In this document: positions 1 to 9,985 of the stretch, one piece after another
Position numbering within the stretch: the stretch's first letter is position 1
How the letters are laid out: each line of letters opens with the position of its first letter
NCBI GenBank assembly: GCA_963575745.1
Contig: CAUYUJ010004558.1
Coordinates: 300,291-364,290, forward strand
Reading direction: 5' to 3'
From: Prorocentrum cordatum
Lineage: Eukaryota > Sar > Dinophyceae > Prorocentrales > Prorocentraceae
Length of the DNA stretch: 64,000 nucleotides
Notes under the pieces: model-generated
Seen by the model: the letters and a program-made list of their open reading frames with translations, nothing else
Told to the model about the DNA's origin: nothing
Database searches by the model: none
Program-made: the position numbers and the translations under genes

Positions 1-17
1 CAGCTCGTCTCGAGAGC

Positions 18-48
18 GGCATGGCCAGAGAGCGCCCGCCACGGAGCC
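18..48 (+). repeat. Short dispersed module shared with 15531-15561
   Basis: A 31-bp stretch around ATGGCCAGAGAGCGCCCGCC recurs at 15531-15561 with four differences, all transitions. The second copy lies in the spacer between two opposed hairpin modules of the 13.4-16.5 kb composite repeat, so this edge of the window may carry the end of a related element. Confidence 0.45.
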
Positions 49-107
49 CACATCCTGAGACCTCCGAGCGCGCGCGCCGCGCCCCCGCGGGGCCGCCGCG
101 CACCCGG

Positions 108-594
108 CAGGAGGAGGAGGGGGAGGAGGAGGAGGAGGAGGAGGAGGAGGAGGAGGAGGAGGAGGAGGAGGAGGAGGAGGAGGAGGAGGAGGAGGAGGAG
201 GAGGAGGAGGAGGAGGAGGGGGAGGAGGGGAGGAGGAGGAGGAGGAGGAGGGGAGGAGGAGGAGGAGGAGGAGGAGGAGGAGGAGGAGGGGAGGAGGAGG
301 AGGGGCTGAGGAGGGGAGGGGGAGGGGGGAGGGGGAGGGGAGGAGGAGGAGGAGGAGGAGGAGGAGGAGGAGGAGGAGGAGGAGGAGGAGGAGGAGGAGG
401 AGGAGGGCGGGGGAGGGGGAGGGGGAGGGGGAGGAGGAGGAGGGGAGGAGGAGGAGGAGGAGGAGGAGGAGAACAGAAGGAGGAGGAGGAGGAGAACAGG
501 AGGAGGAGGAGGAGGAGGAGGAGGAGGAGGAGGAGGAGGAGGAGGAGGAGGAGGAGGGGGAGGAGGAGGAGGAGGAGGAGGAGGAGGAGGGGGG
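108..594. repeat. GGA/GAG trinucleotide microsatellite, ~490 bp
   Basis: An almost unbroken purine tract of GGA units with GGGGA interruptions. It is open in several frames as poly-Glu, poly-Gly or poly-Arg, but this follows from the repeat and is not evidence of a gene. Confidence 0.95.
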
Positions 595-862
595 CTCGGC
601 CGTGGCGACGAGGGCCCCGCAGCTAGGAAACCCAGAGAACCGAAGACGAGGGGGCCGTGTCTCGGACTCCGTGCGCCTTCCTTCAGCCAGGCCGCGCTGC
701 CGCCCGCCCGCTCGCCCACCGCAAAATCCGGGCACAAGAGCACGGTGCGCCCTCTTCCCAGAGATCCGATGTCGTGTTTTTTGTCCACGCGGGGCCCCCG
801 GAAGTCTCGACCCATTCCCCAGGGCCGGTTCCTCGTCCCGAATCGTTGTTTGCCGGTCCTGC

Positions 863-1001
863 GGCCCGGCGAGGGCCCCCAGGGGCCGAAATCAGCGAAA
901 AACCTACGTCTTGATTTCTTCAGTGCGTTGAGGCCCGGCGAGGGCCCCCCGGGGCCGACATCTGCGAGAAGCCTGCGCCTCTAGATTTTCTCAATGCCTT
1001 G
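863..1001 (+). repeat. 69-bp tandem duplication in GC-rich DNA
   Basis: Two adjacent ~69-bp copies start with GGCCCGGCGAGGGCCCC at 863 and 932. They diverge by about 20 percent. The GC-rich DNA from 595 to 1310 contains no other recognisable feature. Confidence 0.6.
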
Positions 1002-1310
1002 GATCTCCGGCTCCCCCCGAAGGCCGCCGGCGGAGCGCCGCTCGCCCAGGCCGCCGCGCCCGGCGCCGGCGCGCCGGCGGGGGCGGAGGGCGGCGCCGCG
1101 GGCTGGGCAGCCGACGGGGCGCTCGTCGGCGGCCCCGACGGCGGCCACGCTGCCGGCGCGGGCCGCTGCTCGGCGGGGCGCAGCGGGGCCCTGGGCCAGG
1201 CGGCGGCAGGGACGAAGTTCTCCAGTGCCTGGGGGCGGGCGGCTGCGGCTTGGGGGCAGAAGGGGCACAGGGGAGGGGTGGCAGGTGGCAAAGGGGGAGG
1301 AGCGGGGAGG

Positions 1311-1391
1311 GGGGAGGAGGGGGAGGTGGAGGAGGAGGAGGAGGAGGACGAGGAGGAGGAGGAGGAGGAGGAGGAGGAGGAGGAGGACGAG
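1311..1391. repeat. GGA microsatellite
   Basis: An interrupted GGA tract that directly precedes the open frame at 1394-2293. Confidence 0.9.
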
Positions 1392-1393
1392 GC

Positions 1394-2293
1394 AGGACAC
1401 CGCAGGACGAAACTGCTCAGACGACACAGCCAACATCGACTCCTGCGACCGACGCCACATCCACATACACGTACACGACCACGTCTACTGACAGCGGCAG
1501 TACTCGCAGTTCCACCACAACGCCAGCAACAACCCCAACGCCCGCTACTTGCCACCCACGCTACGCCACCCCTTCTCCGAACGCACCCAATCCAGTCCCA
1601 AAACCCGCCGCCATATACAAAACCCCACTTATAATGCCGACTATCAAGGAGAATCCCGTGGCTCAAGCGCAAAAGAAAACCCGACTTCGCTACTCAGCAC
1701 GCCGAATTGGAAACGTCCCCAGCCGGCGACCAGCATAGGCCACCACTTCAACCGCCTCGACTGACCCGACACCCAATACCACGACGCCCAACCCCACCAT
1801 CAACCATCCACCCCCCATACACTTGGAACCCCAGAATCCCACCAGCGGGTTCCCAATTACAACTATCACCCAGGAGACGGTAAACCCAGATACATTCACT
1901 TTCCCCATGAACGCAACCATACGATACCCTTACTACACAAAACTCGAAGACTCCATCGCCCACGGCACCATCAGCGTCAACGAGGGCGACGAAGTCACGA
2001 TCCTCTACAGGTCCTCAACATCAACGACGAACTCTAGGCGCGCGGCACCATCACCCAATCCAACAACACGCGAAGCAGAACAAAAAACTTTGATCGCAGA
2101 CGCCATCGCCGACTACCGCTCCAACCGCCACGACATCCTCGACAAGCTCTACACGCTTGTCACACTGGCAAGGGGCCCGCAAGTCAGCTACAACACGGCC
2201 GTGACAATTCAGACGGACATGTACGTGGCCAACAACATGTCCCACGACTTCCTCGACAAGCTCAACGCCTACGTCACCAAACTACGCTCTTAA
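1394..2293 (+). pseudogene. Thr/Pro-rich open frame interrupted by one TAG, unknown function
   Basis: One plus-strand frame stays open from the end of a GGA tract to TAA at 2291-2293, except for a single TAG at 1736-1738. The N-terminal part is Thr/Ser/Pro-rich and mucin-like. The part after the TAG is Thr/Asn/Pro-rich, then becomes globular, with a strand-like segment (GDEVTILYRS) and two related C-terminal segments beginning HDILDKL and HDFLDKL. Third positions are strongly C-biased (aac, gac, atc, ctc, tac), as in dinoflagellate exons. The first ATG after the stop is at 1907, giving 128 residues. I do not recognise the protein. The TAG may be a nonsense mutation, may lie in an unrecognised intron, or the frame may be open by chance in C-rich DNA. 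No spliced leader was found upstream. Confidence 0.35.
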
Positions 2294-2918
2294 GTACTGG
2301 CGATGGTCATCCTCGTCCCTGTGCAACGCCGCGCGAAGTGCCCACGCGCCCGACCCCGACCACAGGTCTCCCGTACCGCCACCTCGTGACAATGAGGACC
2401 CACGACGGTATCCCCACTCCTCCCAACCCCACGTGCCCCGACGGGAGCGTGCCGACTGACGACTCCAAAACGTCATAATTTTGGTACATAGCACGTTTGT
2501 TCCCACTCCTACGGCGGCGACACTACTCCACTTGCTACCACCATCGCAGACCTGTGTGCATCACCCGCCGCATGGGGACTGTACGACTTGGCGCCCATCT
2601 ACTTCTATTTCACATATTCCCTCTCCAAAGGCCTACCACGACTACGCGTGCTTCAAAGAGGGGCCGTTCCAGTTCGCAGGAAGGGGGGGTGGATCGGAGG
2701 GATGATGTCCACGGCAGGTAAGCGGCCGTCTTTCTTTCTCGCCTCATTCGGTGCACTCCTCTACTTCCTCTCCTGTGTGCTCGTCCTGCTGCAATATATA
2801 TGATTGATCTAACCTTTTTCCCTGATGCGCCCCTCCTCCCCCGCTGCGGGGGAGGGGGCAGGAAAAGGCGCGCATGGCCTCGGGAGCACGCTTCAACCGC
2901 CATGCGTGAGTGATTGAA
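2294..2918. other. No gene recognised
   Basis: Mixed-composition DNA. A donor-like CAGGTAAG occurs near 2714, but no convincing exon is attached to it. Confidence 0.4.
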
Positions 2919-3008
2919 GAGGAGGAGGAAAAAGGAGGAGGAGGGGGGGGAAGGGGAGGAGGGGGGGGAGGAGGAGGAGGACGACGACGATGATGAGGAG
3001 GAGGAAGG
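2919..3008. repeat. GGA microsatellite
   Basis: An interrupted GGA tract that becomes GAC/GAT at its right end. Confidence 0.9.
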
Positions 3009-3017
3009 GGGACACAA

Positions 3018-3597
3018 ATTCGCCGAACACCCCGCTCACCCGTAGCTGGGTTGCGCAAGCAACCACAGCATCGTCACGCCACGTGGCGTGGCGCGGGCGC
3101 CGCGCCGAGAGGGCGCAAGCGCCGCGGGGGGCCTCGGCGCTGGTCGCAGCACGACCCACGGGCGAGAAACGGAGCGGGCTCGGGCGCGTCGAATCCCGAG
3201 CGCGGGGTGCGCGCCTCGGGTCCTGGATGCCCAAACGTGCCCGCGAACCGTCCGCCGTCGCGGCGGGCAACTGCCGCGCGCGGGGCGCGCGCGGAGCTGG
3301 GCCAACGCCTGCGGCGCGCCGCGACGCGCGCAAGCCGTGCGGCGGCGCGGCGACTGCGCGCGCCCGCGTCCGCCGCGCTTCCATGGGGCCAGCGAGTGCG
3401 CGCGATTGGGCGCAGGGCCGAGTCCGTTCATTGCACGCAACTTCGCTGAGCACCCTGCTCACCCGTAGCTGGGTTGCGCAAGCGACCGCGGCGCTGGGCG
3501 CGCGCCGAAGCCTGCGACGCGCCGCGTGGCGCGGGCGCCGCGCCGAGAGGGCGTGGGCGCCGTGGGGGGCCTCGGTGCTGGTCGCAGCACGACCCAA
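3018..3597. repeat. Direct repeat pair downstream of the tyrosine recombinase
   Basis: A segment of ~140 bp at 3018-3158 recurs at 3438-3597. Both copies share CTCACCCGTAGCTGGGTTG at the left and GGTCGCAGCACGACCCA at the right. On the minus strand they lie just 3' of the recombinase fragment. Known DIRS/Ngaro-type elements carry split or inverted repeats at such positions, so these may be terminal repeats of the element. Plain local duplication is the alternative. Confidence 0.6.
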
Positions 3598-3649
3598 TGA
3601 CACGATGCGACCAGCGCCGCGCGCCGCCCGCCCGTTGCGCGCGCGGCGC

Positions 3650-4480
3650 GCGGCGCTCGGGCGCGCTCCGAGAAGGTGGCGCGACTCCATGAACCCGAGC
3701 TGCTGCCGGAGCTGTCCGACCGCTGCCCTCTCGCTCTCGACCCGACAGCGGTCGACGTAGGCGAGATAGGCGTCAGAAGACCAGCCTCCTCGTTCCTGGG
3801 TTGCGGCAATAGTTGCGCCCGCGCGATCGATGTCGTCGGCGTGCCCCCTCGTCCGCGCGAGACGGGCGCAGGGTGGGCGCGCCGCGCCGCGCGGGCGGTC
3901 GCGGGTCGCGACCTTCGCATGTCGCGCGCGCCGGACAGGCGGGCACCACCCACCCCTATGCTGGACAATAGGGGCCGAAGGATACGCCGGGCATCCGACC
4001 TTGAGAATTGCGCGAACGGGTGAGTGCCGCTGGCTGTATCGCGCAGCAGCTGCGGCAGCGCGTGCACTGCGCACGTCGCGGCATGCGCGCTGCGCCAGCG
4101 CCGCTGCCGGAGCAGCGACGCGCGCGCCTTATTCTTTCGCTGGGGCAACCAGAGGAGCGCCTCGTCGGCCGAGACGGCCAGCTCCGCCTAGAGCGCTTCA
4201 CGCGCGGGTTGGTGCCCTTGCGCAGGCGCGCTGCGATGAGCGACAGCGCGTTGCCGCGCCGCCAGATCGGTGGGCGCTCGGGCGGCAAGCGAAGCAGAAA
4301 TATGTGCGCAACGAGAAACATGGTGGATGCCGCCTGCGCCACCGCTGGGGTAGATAGCTAATGCCGCGCGGCGGCCCCGCCTTTTCCTCTCGCTGCGATC
4401 GGAAAAGTCCAACAATTGCGCGATCATATTGTCGCGAACGAGTCGCGGTTCACGCGGCGCGTGCCCGCCGCGTCGCACGA
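3650..4480 (-). pseudogene. Tyrosine recombinase fragment (DIRS-like), frameshifted
   Basis: On the minus strand, 3820-3748 encodes RAGATIAATQ followed by GGWSSDAYLAYVD. This matches the C-terminal end of tyrosine recombinases: a box II-like helix, then the G-x-W-x-S-D-A-Y-x-x-Y segment that carries the nucleophilic tyrosine. Upstream, at about 4300-4277, a different frame reads FLLRLPPE, resembling the box I region with its catalytic arginine. The parts lie in separate frames, so the gene is broken by at least one indel. It follows a reverse transcriptase on the same strand, which is the DIRS order (RT then recombinase). In DIRS elements the enzyme integrates a circular DNA intermediate without an integrase. 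The assignment rests on motifs only. Confidence 0.55.
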
Positions 4481-4665
4481 TGACTGCCGTCGCCTTCCTG
4501 GGCGCGCGACGAGCGGGCGCGCGCGCGCGGTGGCGCGGGCAGCCGACGCCTGAGCAGCCGTCTGTTGCCGAAGGCGCTCGCGTCCAGTCGCAGCACTTCG
4601 CGCGCCGTCTGAACGTGCCCGCAATAATTCCGGAACGTGCCCGCGCAAGAACGTGGCCGACCAGC

Positions 4666-5550
4666 TCAATGCATCGCCCTGGGCGCGCGCCGCTGTCTTG
4701 CGAGACTGCGGGCCGCGCGTGGGGGCCGCGTGGAATGGCGCGCCTCGCTGGGCGGCGGCGCGAGCTGCCGTTCTCGTCCGAGCACGTCCATAGCGAAGTG
4801 GAGCCAGCATCGCACTCCGCTCTTCAGGGGCTGGCGGGTGAACGGCAACGTGCTGACCAGGACTTCTAATCGGGCCTGTTCCGCCCATTCGCGCCGCTCT
4901 CCCTGCGACGGCATGGGGCGCCTAATCCTCTGCGCATTGCGACGCGGGCCCCAGGGCGTGGGCGGCGAGGGCGGCCCTGGCCGCGCCAGAGTTGTTTCGA
5001 GCACAGACGCTGGGGCCAGCAGGCGCGCCGGATAACGACTCCTCGCTTCCCCGTTGCACGCGAGCGAAGGTCCCGCAGCGCACAAACGAACGAGCTCCAC
5101 CAGGAGCGGCGCTGGTAGGAGCTGCAGATCCGCGATGCCCTGCAGCTGAGCCCCGACGAGAATCACGATTGACGGGCCCGACGCCATCCCGCGGTCCTGC
5201 ACGGCGCATGGCACGAGGAGGGCGTGCACTAGCCTCGCGAAGCACTGGTCGGCGTGCTCCGCGAGACCCATCCTCTGGACCGAAAAAGAATCGTCAACGC
5301 AACGCCGCGCCGGGAGTCGCAGCAGCCCGCGCGCCGCGGCCGCCAGGGACGAGCCCGCGCGCTCCCGGCCGCGCGCGCAGGCCAGACCCCCGAATGGCAG
5401 CGCGACGTGCTGGGCGGCCATGACACGCCCGTGCAGGCGGTACGTCACCCAAGCGAACGCGCTGTGCCCGGGCTGGATCGGCCCCCGTCTGAAGGCCGAG
5501 TCCACGCCCGCCTTCCAAAATTCGTGCTCAACCGAAATCTGCGCGCGCAA
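4666..5550 (-). pseudogene. Reverse transcriptase core and connection region (DIRS-like)
   Basis: A 294-codon minus-strand frame contains DSAFRRGPIQPGHSAFAW at residues 17-34 (motif A region, 'D-x-AFR-x-PI'), HVALPFGG at 48-55 (motif B region), and RRCVDDSFSVQR at 82-93. The last is equivalent to the catalytic Y-x-DD motif, with Cys in place of Tyr. The following QCFARLVHALL helix and a late SEARHS segment also fit RT-RNase H proteins of DIRS/Ty3-like elements. Upstream on the same strand lies a matching N-terminal segment and downstream a tyrosine recombinase. Locally scrambled stretches suggest extra frameshifts after residue ~110. It is judged a relic and not an active enzyme. Confidence 0.6.
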
Positions 5551-5679
5551 GCGGGGTTGGCTCGTCGCTGCGCGCTCGGTCGCGCACGCGGCGCCTCCTC
5601 GTGAAAGGCTCGTGCCAAGGCAAGCGCTGGTGGCGCCGTCTACTTGTGCGCGAGAGTGCTCATCGACGCCTCGCTCCTG

Positions 5680-6340
5680 CGCTGCGGCGCGCGGTCGCGG
5701 CCGGCGCCAGGTCGCGCGGCGCGGTGGCCTCTGGGGGGCTGTCTGACTTGTGCCCTTGCTCCACTGAGAAGCGAGGCGCCGAAGTCTTATTGTGTAGTGC
5801 CAAATCGTCCACTGGCACTGGTGTTGTCATGCGCCCAAATGCGGCGCCTGCCACCGCCCCGGCATGCCATTCGGCAGCGTGGGCGTCGTCGCGGAAGCTT
5901 GCAATGGTCGCCGCATTCTGCGCTTCCGCTCGGCCCATTAGATCGCTGACGGGCACGCGCCCATCGCGCGCGGCGCGGCGCTCGGCGACGCCGGGGGCGG
6001 GCAGCGGGCCCACGAACGGCGCCCCTTCTTGGAATAGGCGCTCAACGTCGTCGGCCCAGTTAATTTCGGCCGCGGCGGCGCCGACGGTCGGGCAGTCAAC
6101 TTCGGCGAGCGCGGTTCTGGCTGCAACGCCCACGCTGGCCAGCCAGGCCTGCTGGGCCCCCGACCGTCGCGATTCGCGGCGCCGCACCACTATGGTCGCG
6201 ATCGCTCGCAGCCCCCCCCTCCGTCGAAGATCTGCGGCGCACGCGGGGCGGCGCGCGCGAGACGTGGCCGCTGCGCCCGCTGGCAGCTGCGCATATTTGC
6301 CAAGTCGACGCAGGCGCGGAGATCGTCGTGCCGGGGCGCG
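5680..6340 (-). pseudogene. N-terminal segment of the DIRS-like reverse transcriptase
   Basis: This minus-strand frame contains a well-formed protein segment, about 110 residues long, with GAPFVGPLPAPG, then VSDLMGRAEAQNAATIASFR, then TTPVPVDDLALHNKT and RFSVEQGHKSD. It is helical and acidic/neutral, unlike the Arg-rich shadow frames around it. It ends where an RT fingers domain (…R-x-x-DD-x-S) would begin, directly 5' of the RT core at 4666-5550. It is read as the region just before and into the RT domain of the same element. It is connected to the core only across a frame change near 5600-5680. Confidence 0.5.
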
Positions 6341-6399
6341 TCGTCTCGAAACCACTCCGTGCCCTTGGGCGCAGCAGTGGTCGCAATATCGAACTTCGC

Positions 6400-6990
6400 C
6401 TTATCTCCCTCCTGCGAGGCCGCAGCGCTGGCGCTCGCCGGGCGCGGAACGACGCGGCCGCTTGCGTCGCCTCGGGGCGCCAATTCCACGAAACGCGTGG
6501 ACCCCGTGCCCGCCGCGATACTGCTGGCAGTGAAAAGCCCCTCTGGCGCTGGCGCGCTCCGGCATTCCATCGGGCGCTCCGCCCCAGAAGCCCTCGCTGT
6601 CGCCGGCGCCTGCGCGCGCGCGCCCGATGCGCGCAGTGCGCGCGTGCGTCCGATGCGCGCCTCGCCTGTGAAGCAGAAAGAGGCCTGTCCTCTGGCAAAT
6701 TCGGCGCGGGTGTGCCCGCGCTCTCGCGCGCCGACGTGCATTGGCGCGCTGCCCGCGCGCGAGCGCGCGCGGCCGGGCGCGCGACGGTGCTCTCGCCTCA
6801 GTCGTCGCGCTGCGCTTCGGCGCGCGCGGCTTCTCCGAGCCCCGCGCGCCGTCGTGCGTGCCTTTGCCGCTGGCCTTGCCCCAGCCCTTGTCGCTCTCGG
6901 CGGGATGAGACTTGCCCTTGCTTGTCCCTTTGGACTCCGCTTGGGGAGCGCTGTTGCGGCTGCCCTTCTGCTGCCGCTCGGAGAGGTTGG
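6400..6990 (-). pseudogene. Basic Lys/Gly-rich linker, possible gag-like part of the DIRS-like element
   Basis: In one minus-strand frame the protein carries ESKGTSKGKSHPAESDKGWG and GKASGKGTHDGARGSEKP. Such basic linkers are common in gag-like proteins. A Cys/His-poor, Arg-rich continuation follows, probably frameshifted. The position upstream of the RT fits a gag-like N-terminus, but no zinc knuckle was found, so the role is inferred from position only. Confidence 0.25.
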
Positions 6991-7172
6991 GGGGGGGGGG
7001 GGGGGGGGGGGATAGGATGGGGGCGCGCGTGGGGGGGGGCAGGAGGGGCAAGGGCAGGGGCAGGAGCAGGGGCAGGAGGGCGGGGAGGAGGAGGAGGGGG
7101 AGGAGGAGGAGCAGGAGGGGAAAAACAAGGAGGGGCGATGAGGAGGGGTGGCAGGAGGAGGAGGGCGAGGAG
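6989..7172. repeat. 23-G homopolymer followed by a GGA tract
   Basis: A run of 23 G at 6989-7011 is followed by imperfect GGGGCAGGA/GGA repeats to 7172. It separates the DIRS-like element from the retrogene upstream of it on the minus strand. Confidence 0.9.
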
Positions 7173-7247
7173 GAGGATGATGGCCGCAGATCTGGGGCGC
7201 GAGTCGACCCGCGCGGCCCCGGCCGCCCGCGCGCCCCGCGCGGGCGC

Positions 7248-7335
7248 GGGGGCCCTGCGCCTCCAGCGGCGAACTCAAGACCCCCGACCACGGGGGCCCT
7301 GCGCCTCCAGCGGCGTAATCAGGGCCCCCAACCGC
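7248..7335. repeat. 44-bp tandem duplication
   Basis: Two 44-bp copies beginning GGGGGCCCTGCGCCTCCAG at 7248 and 7292. They lie at the 3' end of the retrogene's open frame and probably mark where its original sequence ends. Confidence 0.7.
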
Positions 7336-8423
7336 GAGGTCGAACGCGACCTGCTTGCCGTAGCCGTCGGGCCTGCGCCGCCGCCCACGCGGCGGTTCCT
7401 CTCGCCGTCCACGAAGTAGAACTGCTGGAACCTCCACGACTTGATGAAGCCGCCCACGAGCACGAGGTCGAACCGGACGGCCTCGATGTGCCGGGCGCCT
7501 TCCGCCATCTCTACGCCGCCCCTGAACGCCGTGTTGAAGATCTTCTCGGCCTCCGACTCCTCCTCCTCTTCCTCCACCGTCTCGGAATCCTCCGACTCCG
7601 AGTGCGACCCCTCCTTGTCGAAGCTCCCCACGCCGACGGGGAGCAACTGCGCCCTCCTCTGCACGCGCGACTGCGCCACCCGCCCGCGCCGAACACCAGG
7701 GTGGCCGAGCGAGGACTCGGCCCACTGCTGGTATTCCACCAAATTGCATTACACCGCCACGCAGATCTCGACCGGCTTCTGGGGCGCCACCACCTGGTAG
7801 GCCAACCCAACGCTCATCTGCAGCGGCGCCTCTTTCACCGAATCGTCGTCGTGGCAGCACTCTGCGACGACCTTTGGCTCCTCCTGTACCTTCACCTTCA
7901 ACATGTGATTCTGGGAGTCGGCCTTGTACCCGTCCGCCTGCACGCGGTCTCCCCCGCCCAGCTGCTCCAGCAGGACGTCGACCGTGCCGCGGCTGGCGGG
8001 CGTGACAGGCGCGGCCTGTCCCCGCAGTGGGAAGGCCCGCACCTTCAGCTGAACCTCGAGGTCGCTGGCCTGCACGCCGAACGCCTGCGGCAGGGCCCCG
8101 CCAGCCGCCCTGGGTGGTGGCGCGTGCCTCGCCTGGCTGCCCAGCGCCATCGCCTCCTCCGCCTGTTGCACCACCGCGCCTGGGCAGCCCAGGAGACGGG
8201 CGGCCGCCAGTTATTCACCGAAGGACGGGAAGTGGCAGCCGAGCATGTCCCCGATACGCCAGTGCGCGTCCAGCGCCACGCGAAGAGCCTGCGCCCGCCG
8301 CGCCACGGCATCGGCGCGACAGGAGCCCCACTCCTCGCGGCGCTCCCTGCGGAGGCGCCTGGCCAAGGACCGCGCGCTCGCGGCCGCCCAAGCCCGGCCG
8401 CCGCCGCCGCCGTCGCCCGACAT
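7275..8423 (-). pseudogene. Spliced-leader-tagged retrogene, unknown protein, two in-frame TAA
   Basis: One minus-strand frame runs from ATG at 8423-8421 to 7275 with only two stops, both TAA, at 8213-8211 and 7751-7749. The ATG lies 63 bp downstream of a relic dinoflagellate spliced leader (8508-8487), so the 5' end derives from a trans-spliced mRNA. Parts in order: a Gly-rich start, an Arg-rich helix ending near HWRIGDMLG, a β-rich stretch (DLEVQLKVRAFPL … MLKVKVQEEPKVV … PLQMSVGLAYQVV), an acidic linker of Ser/Glu, and a final region with FDLVLVGGFIKSWRFQQFYF. Third positions are strongly G/C. No family was recognised. The stops may be later mutations. Alternatively the first lies in a GT…CAG stretch of 39 nt (8218-8180) whose removal would keep the frame. 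Confidence 0.6.
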
Positions 8424-8486
8424 GGCCACTTGCGCGCCCGAGCGTGCCAGGGCGCGCAACGCGAGGGCCTCCCGCAAGCCAGCTGG

Positions 8487-8508
8487 CTTTGAGCCAAAAT
8501 GGCTACGG
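8487..8508 (-). other. Relic dinoflagellate spliced leader (DinoSL)
   Basis: Read on the minus strand, this is CCGTAGCCATTTTGGCTCAA followed by AG. It is identical to the known leader except for one extra A in the CAAG end. In dinoflagellates this leader is added to mRNAs by trans-splicing, so a genomic copy upstream of an ORF marks a reverse-transcribed, reintegrated mRNA. A GGA/TCC tract abuts its 5' end directly. Confidence 0.85.
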
Positions 8509-8655
8509 AGGAGGAGGAGGAAAAGGAGGAGGAGGAACAGGGAGAGGTGGAGCAGGAGGAGGAGGAGGGGGAGAAGAAGCAGGAGGAGAATGAGGACGAG
8601 GAGGAGGAGAAGAAAAACAAGGAGGGGCGAGGAGGAGGGGGAGCAGGAGGAGTGG
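8507..8655. repeat. GGA microsatellite abutting the spliced leader
   Basis: An imperfect GGA tract that begins within the last bases of the leader's complement and extends away from its 5' end. Confidence 0.9.
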
Positions 8656-9985
8656 GAAATTGAGTCACAGGAGTCTCGTGACGGTGCCAGGCAATCAGGC
8701 ACAGGACGAACGAGGAGGAAACGGAGAAGAAAACCATAACTCCGTGCTGCGTGAAGCTCAGTGCTCGCCCATTGCATCCTCCTCCTCGTCCTTCCCCCCT
8801 TCATCCCCCAACCAATTGTTTCCTGCCTTCCTGGCCGCTAGGGCTGGATAGCCTGGCTGGGACACCTTAAACAAGCAGAGACCGTTGAAGCAAACTTGCC
8901 GGCATCAAACTGGAAGGAGGCCGGCCACGGCTAGAGGGAAGGGGCAGGCTAGCCCCAACCACAATTCCCAACTTCCATGTGGCCATATGTACGACTCGCT
9001 GACATACGCCGCGCTTGTGGCCGCCGCACACTGCCTACGGCTGTGCCGCTCGGGCCAAGATCCCAACTTTTCTCTTCACGTCCCGCTCTCGCTGAATGTG
9101 CCGCTCTCCCGGGTGGTTATTCTATTACGTGACAGCCACTCGCGCCGTAGACGGGATCACTGCCGATCCCTCCAACGGTTGCACTTGCAACGCGCTTCAT
9201 TACCAAACACGGCCCGTGCGCAAACGCCGTCGCTGAGCAACGGCCAACACAAATATGTGTTCTCCCTCTCCCTCCTTCTCATCCCGACGGCCTCGCGCTC
9301 CTGCACCAACCCGTTCGTCAAAAAGTAGGTCGCTGCCGAATAATGGCACATTCTGCACGTGTGTTGAACCGCTGCCACCATCTGCTGCGGATACCCGCGG
9401 TCCTGGGAGGCCGCAAATGCAACATGAATACAAGGAACGCGAAAACGGACCGAACAGCATGATTTGCAGTTCAGTTCCTCTCTCTCGCTCCCATCTGTTC
9501 CTCCATCTCTGTCCGTCCCCCCCCAAGCCTGTTTCCCATTCGAACCCACTTGGTCACATTCCCCGCCTTCCAACCCATCCCGCCAAATTCCCCCCTGCCT
9601 CGCCGCCGAACTTCTGGCCAGCCCTGAACCGAGCATGTCACTTCACTGGATGCTGGGTGCGGCAGGTTCGTGCCGTGCCGACTTCGACGATGGTTCCTGA
9701 CACCGCGGGGATCCTTCAACATTGAACGATCGGCCGGTTCCGAAACGTCCGCATCGTCCCACATCGAACGATTCTGGGCCGCCCACGGCGTTCAACGTTG
9801 AACGCCGCTGGCGGCGTCGCCGCCAGTCGACACGGCGCGAACCCACCGCAGGTCACCCAACGTCGCGCTCCGCACCGCGCGGAGCGCGAAACGCAACGCA
9901 CGTCCTCGTGCCCGTGCGCCGCTCCCCCCTTGGAAGAGAGGCAACCTCGCGGCCCGGGGCCGCAAGACGCGATCGTGATGGGCCT
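8656..9985. other. No gene recognised
   Basis: More balanced composition than its neighbours and no convincing exon. Near 9715-9805 the motif TTCAACATTGAACGATC and the perfect palindrome TTCAACGTTGAA occur close together. Confidence 0.4.

Noticed and set aside
21-626. Poly-Glu/poly-Gly/poly-Arg open frame of ~200 codons
   Set aside because: It is wholly the translation of a GGA microsatellite. No other protein-like sequence is attached.
1660-1671. CCGTGGCTCAAG as a deleted spliced leader
   Set aside because: It only matches if nine central bases are missing, and it lies inside an open frame with no ORF start after it. Too short to support.
6912-8492. 526-codon plus-strand open frame
   Set aside because: It is antisense to the leader-tagged minus-strand frame and to GGA repeats, and it is His/Leu/Arg-rich as expected of a GC-rich shadow.
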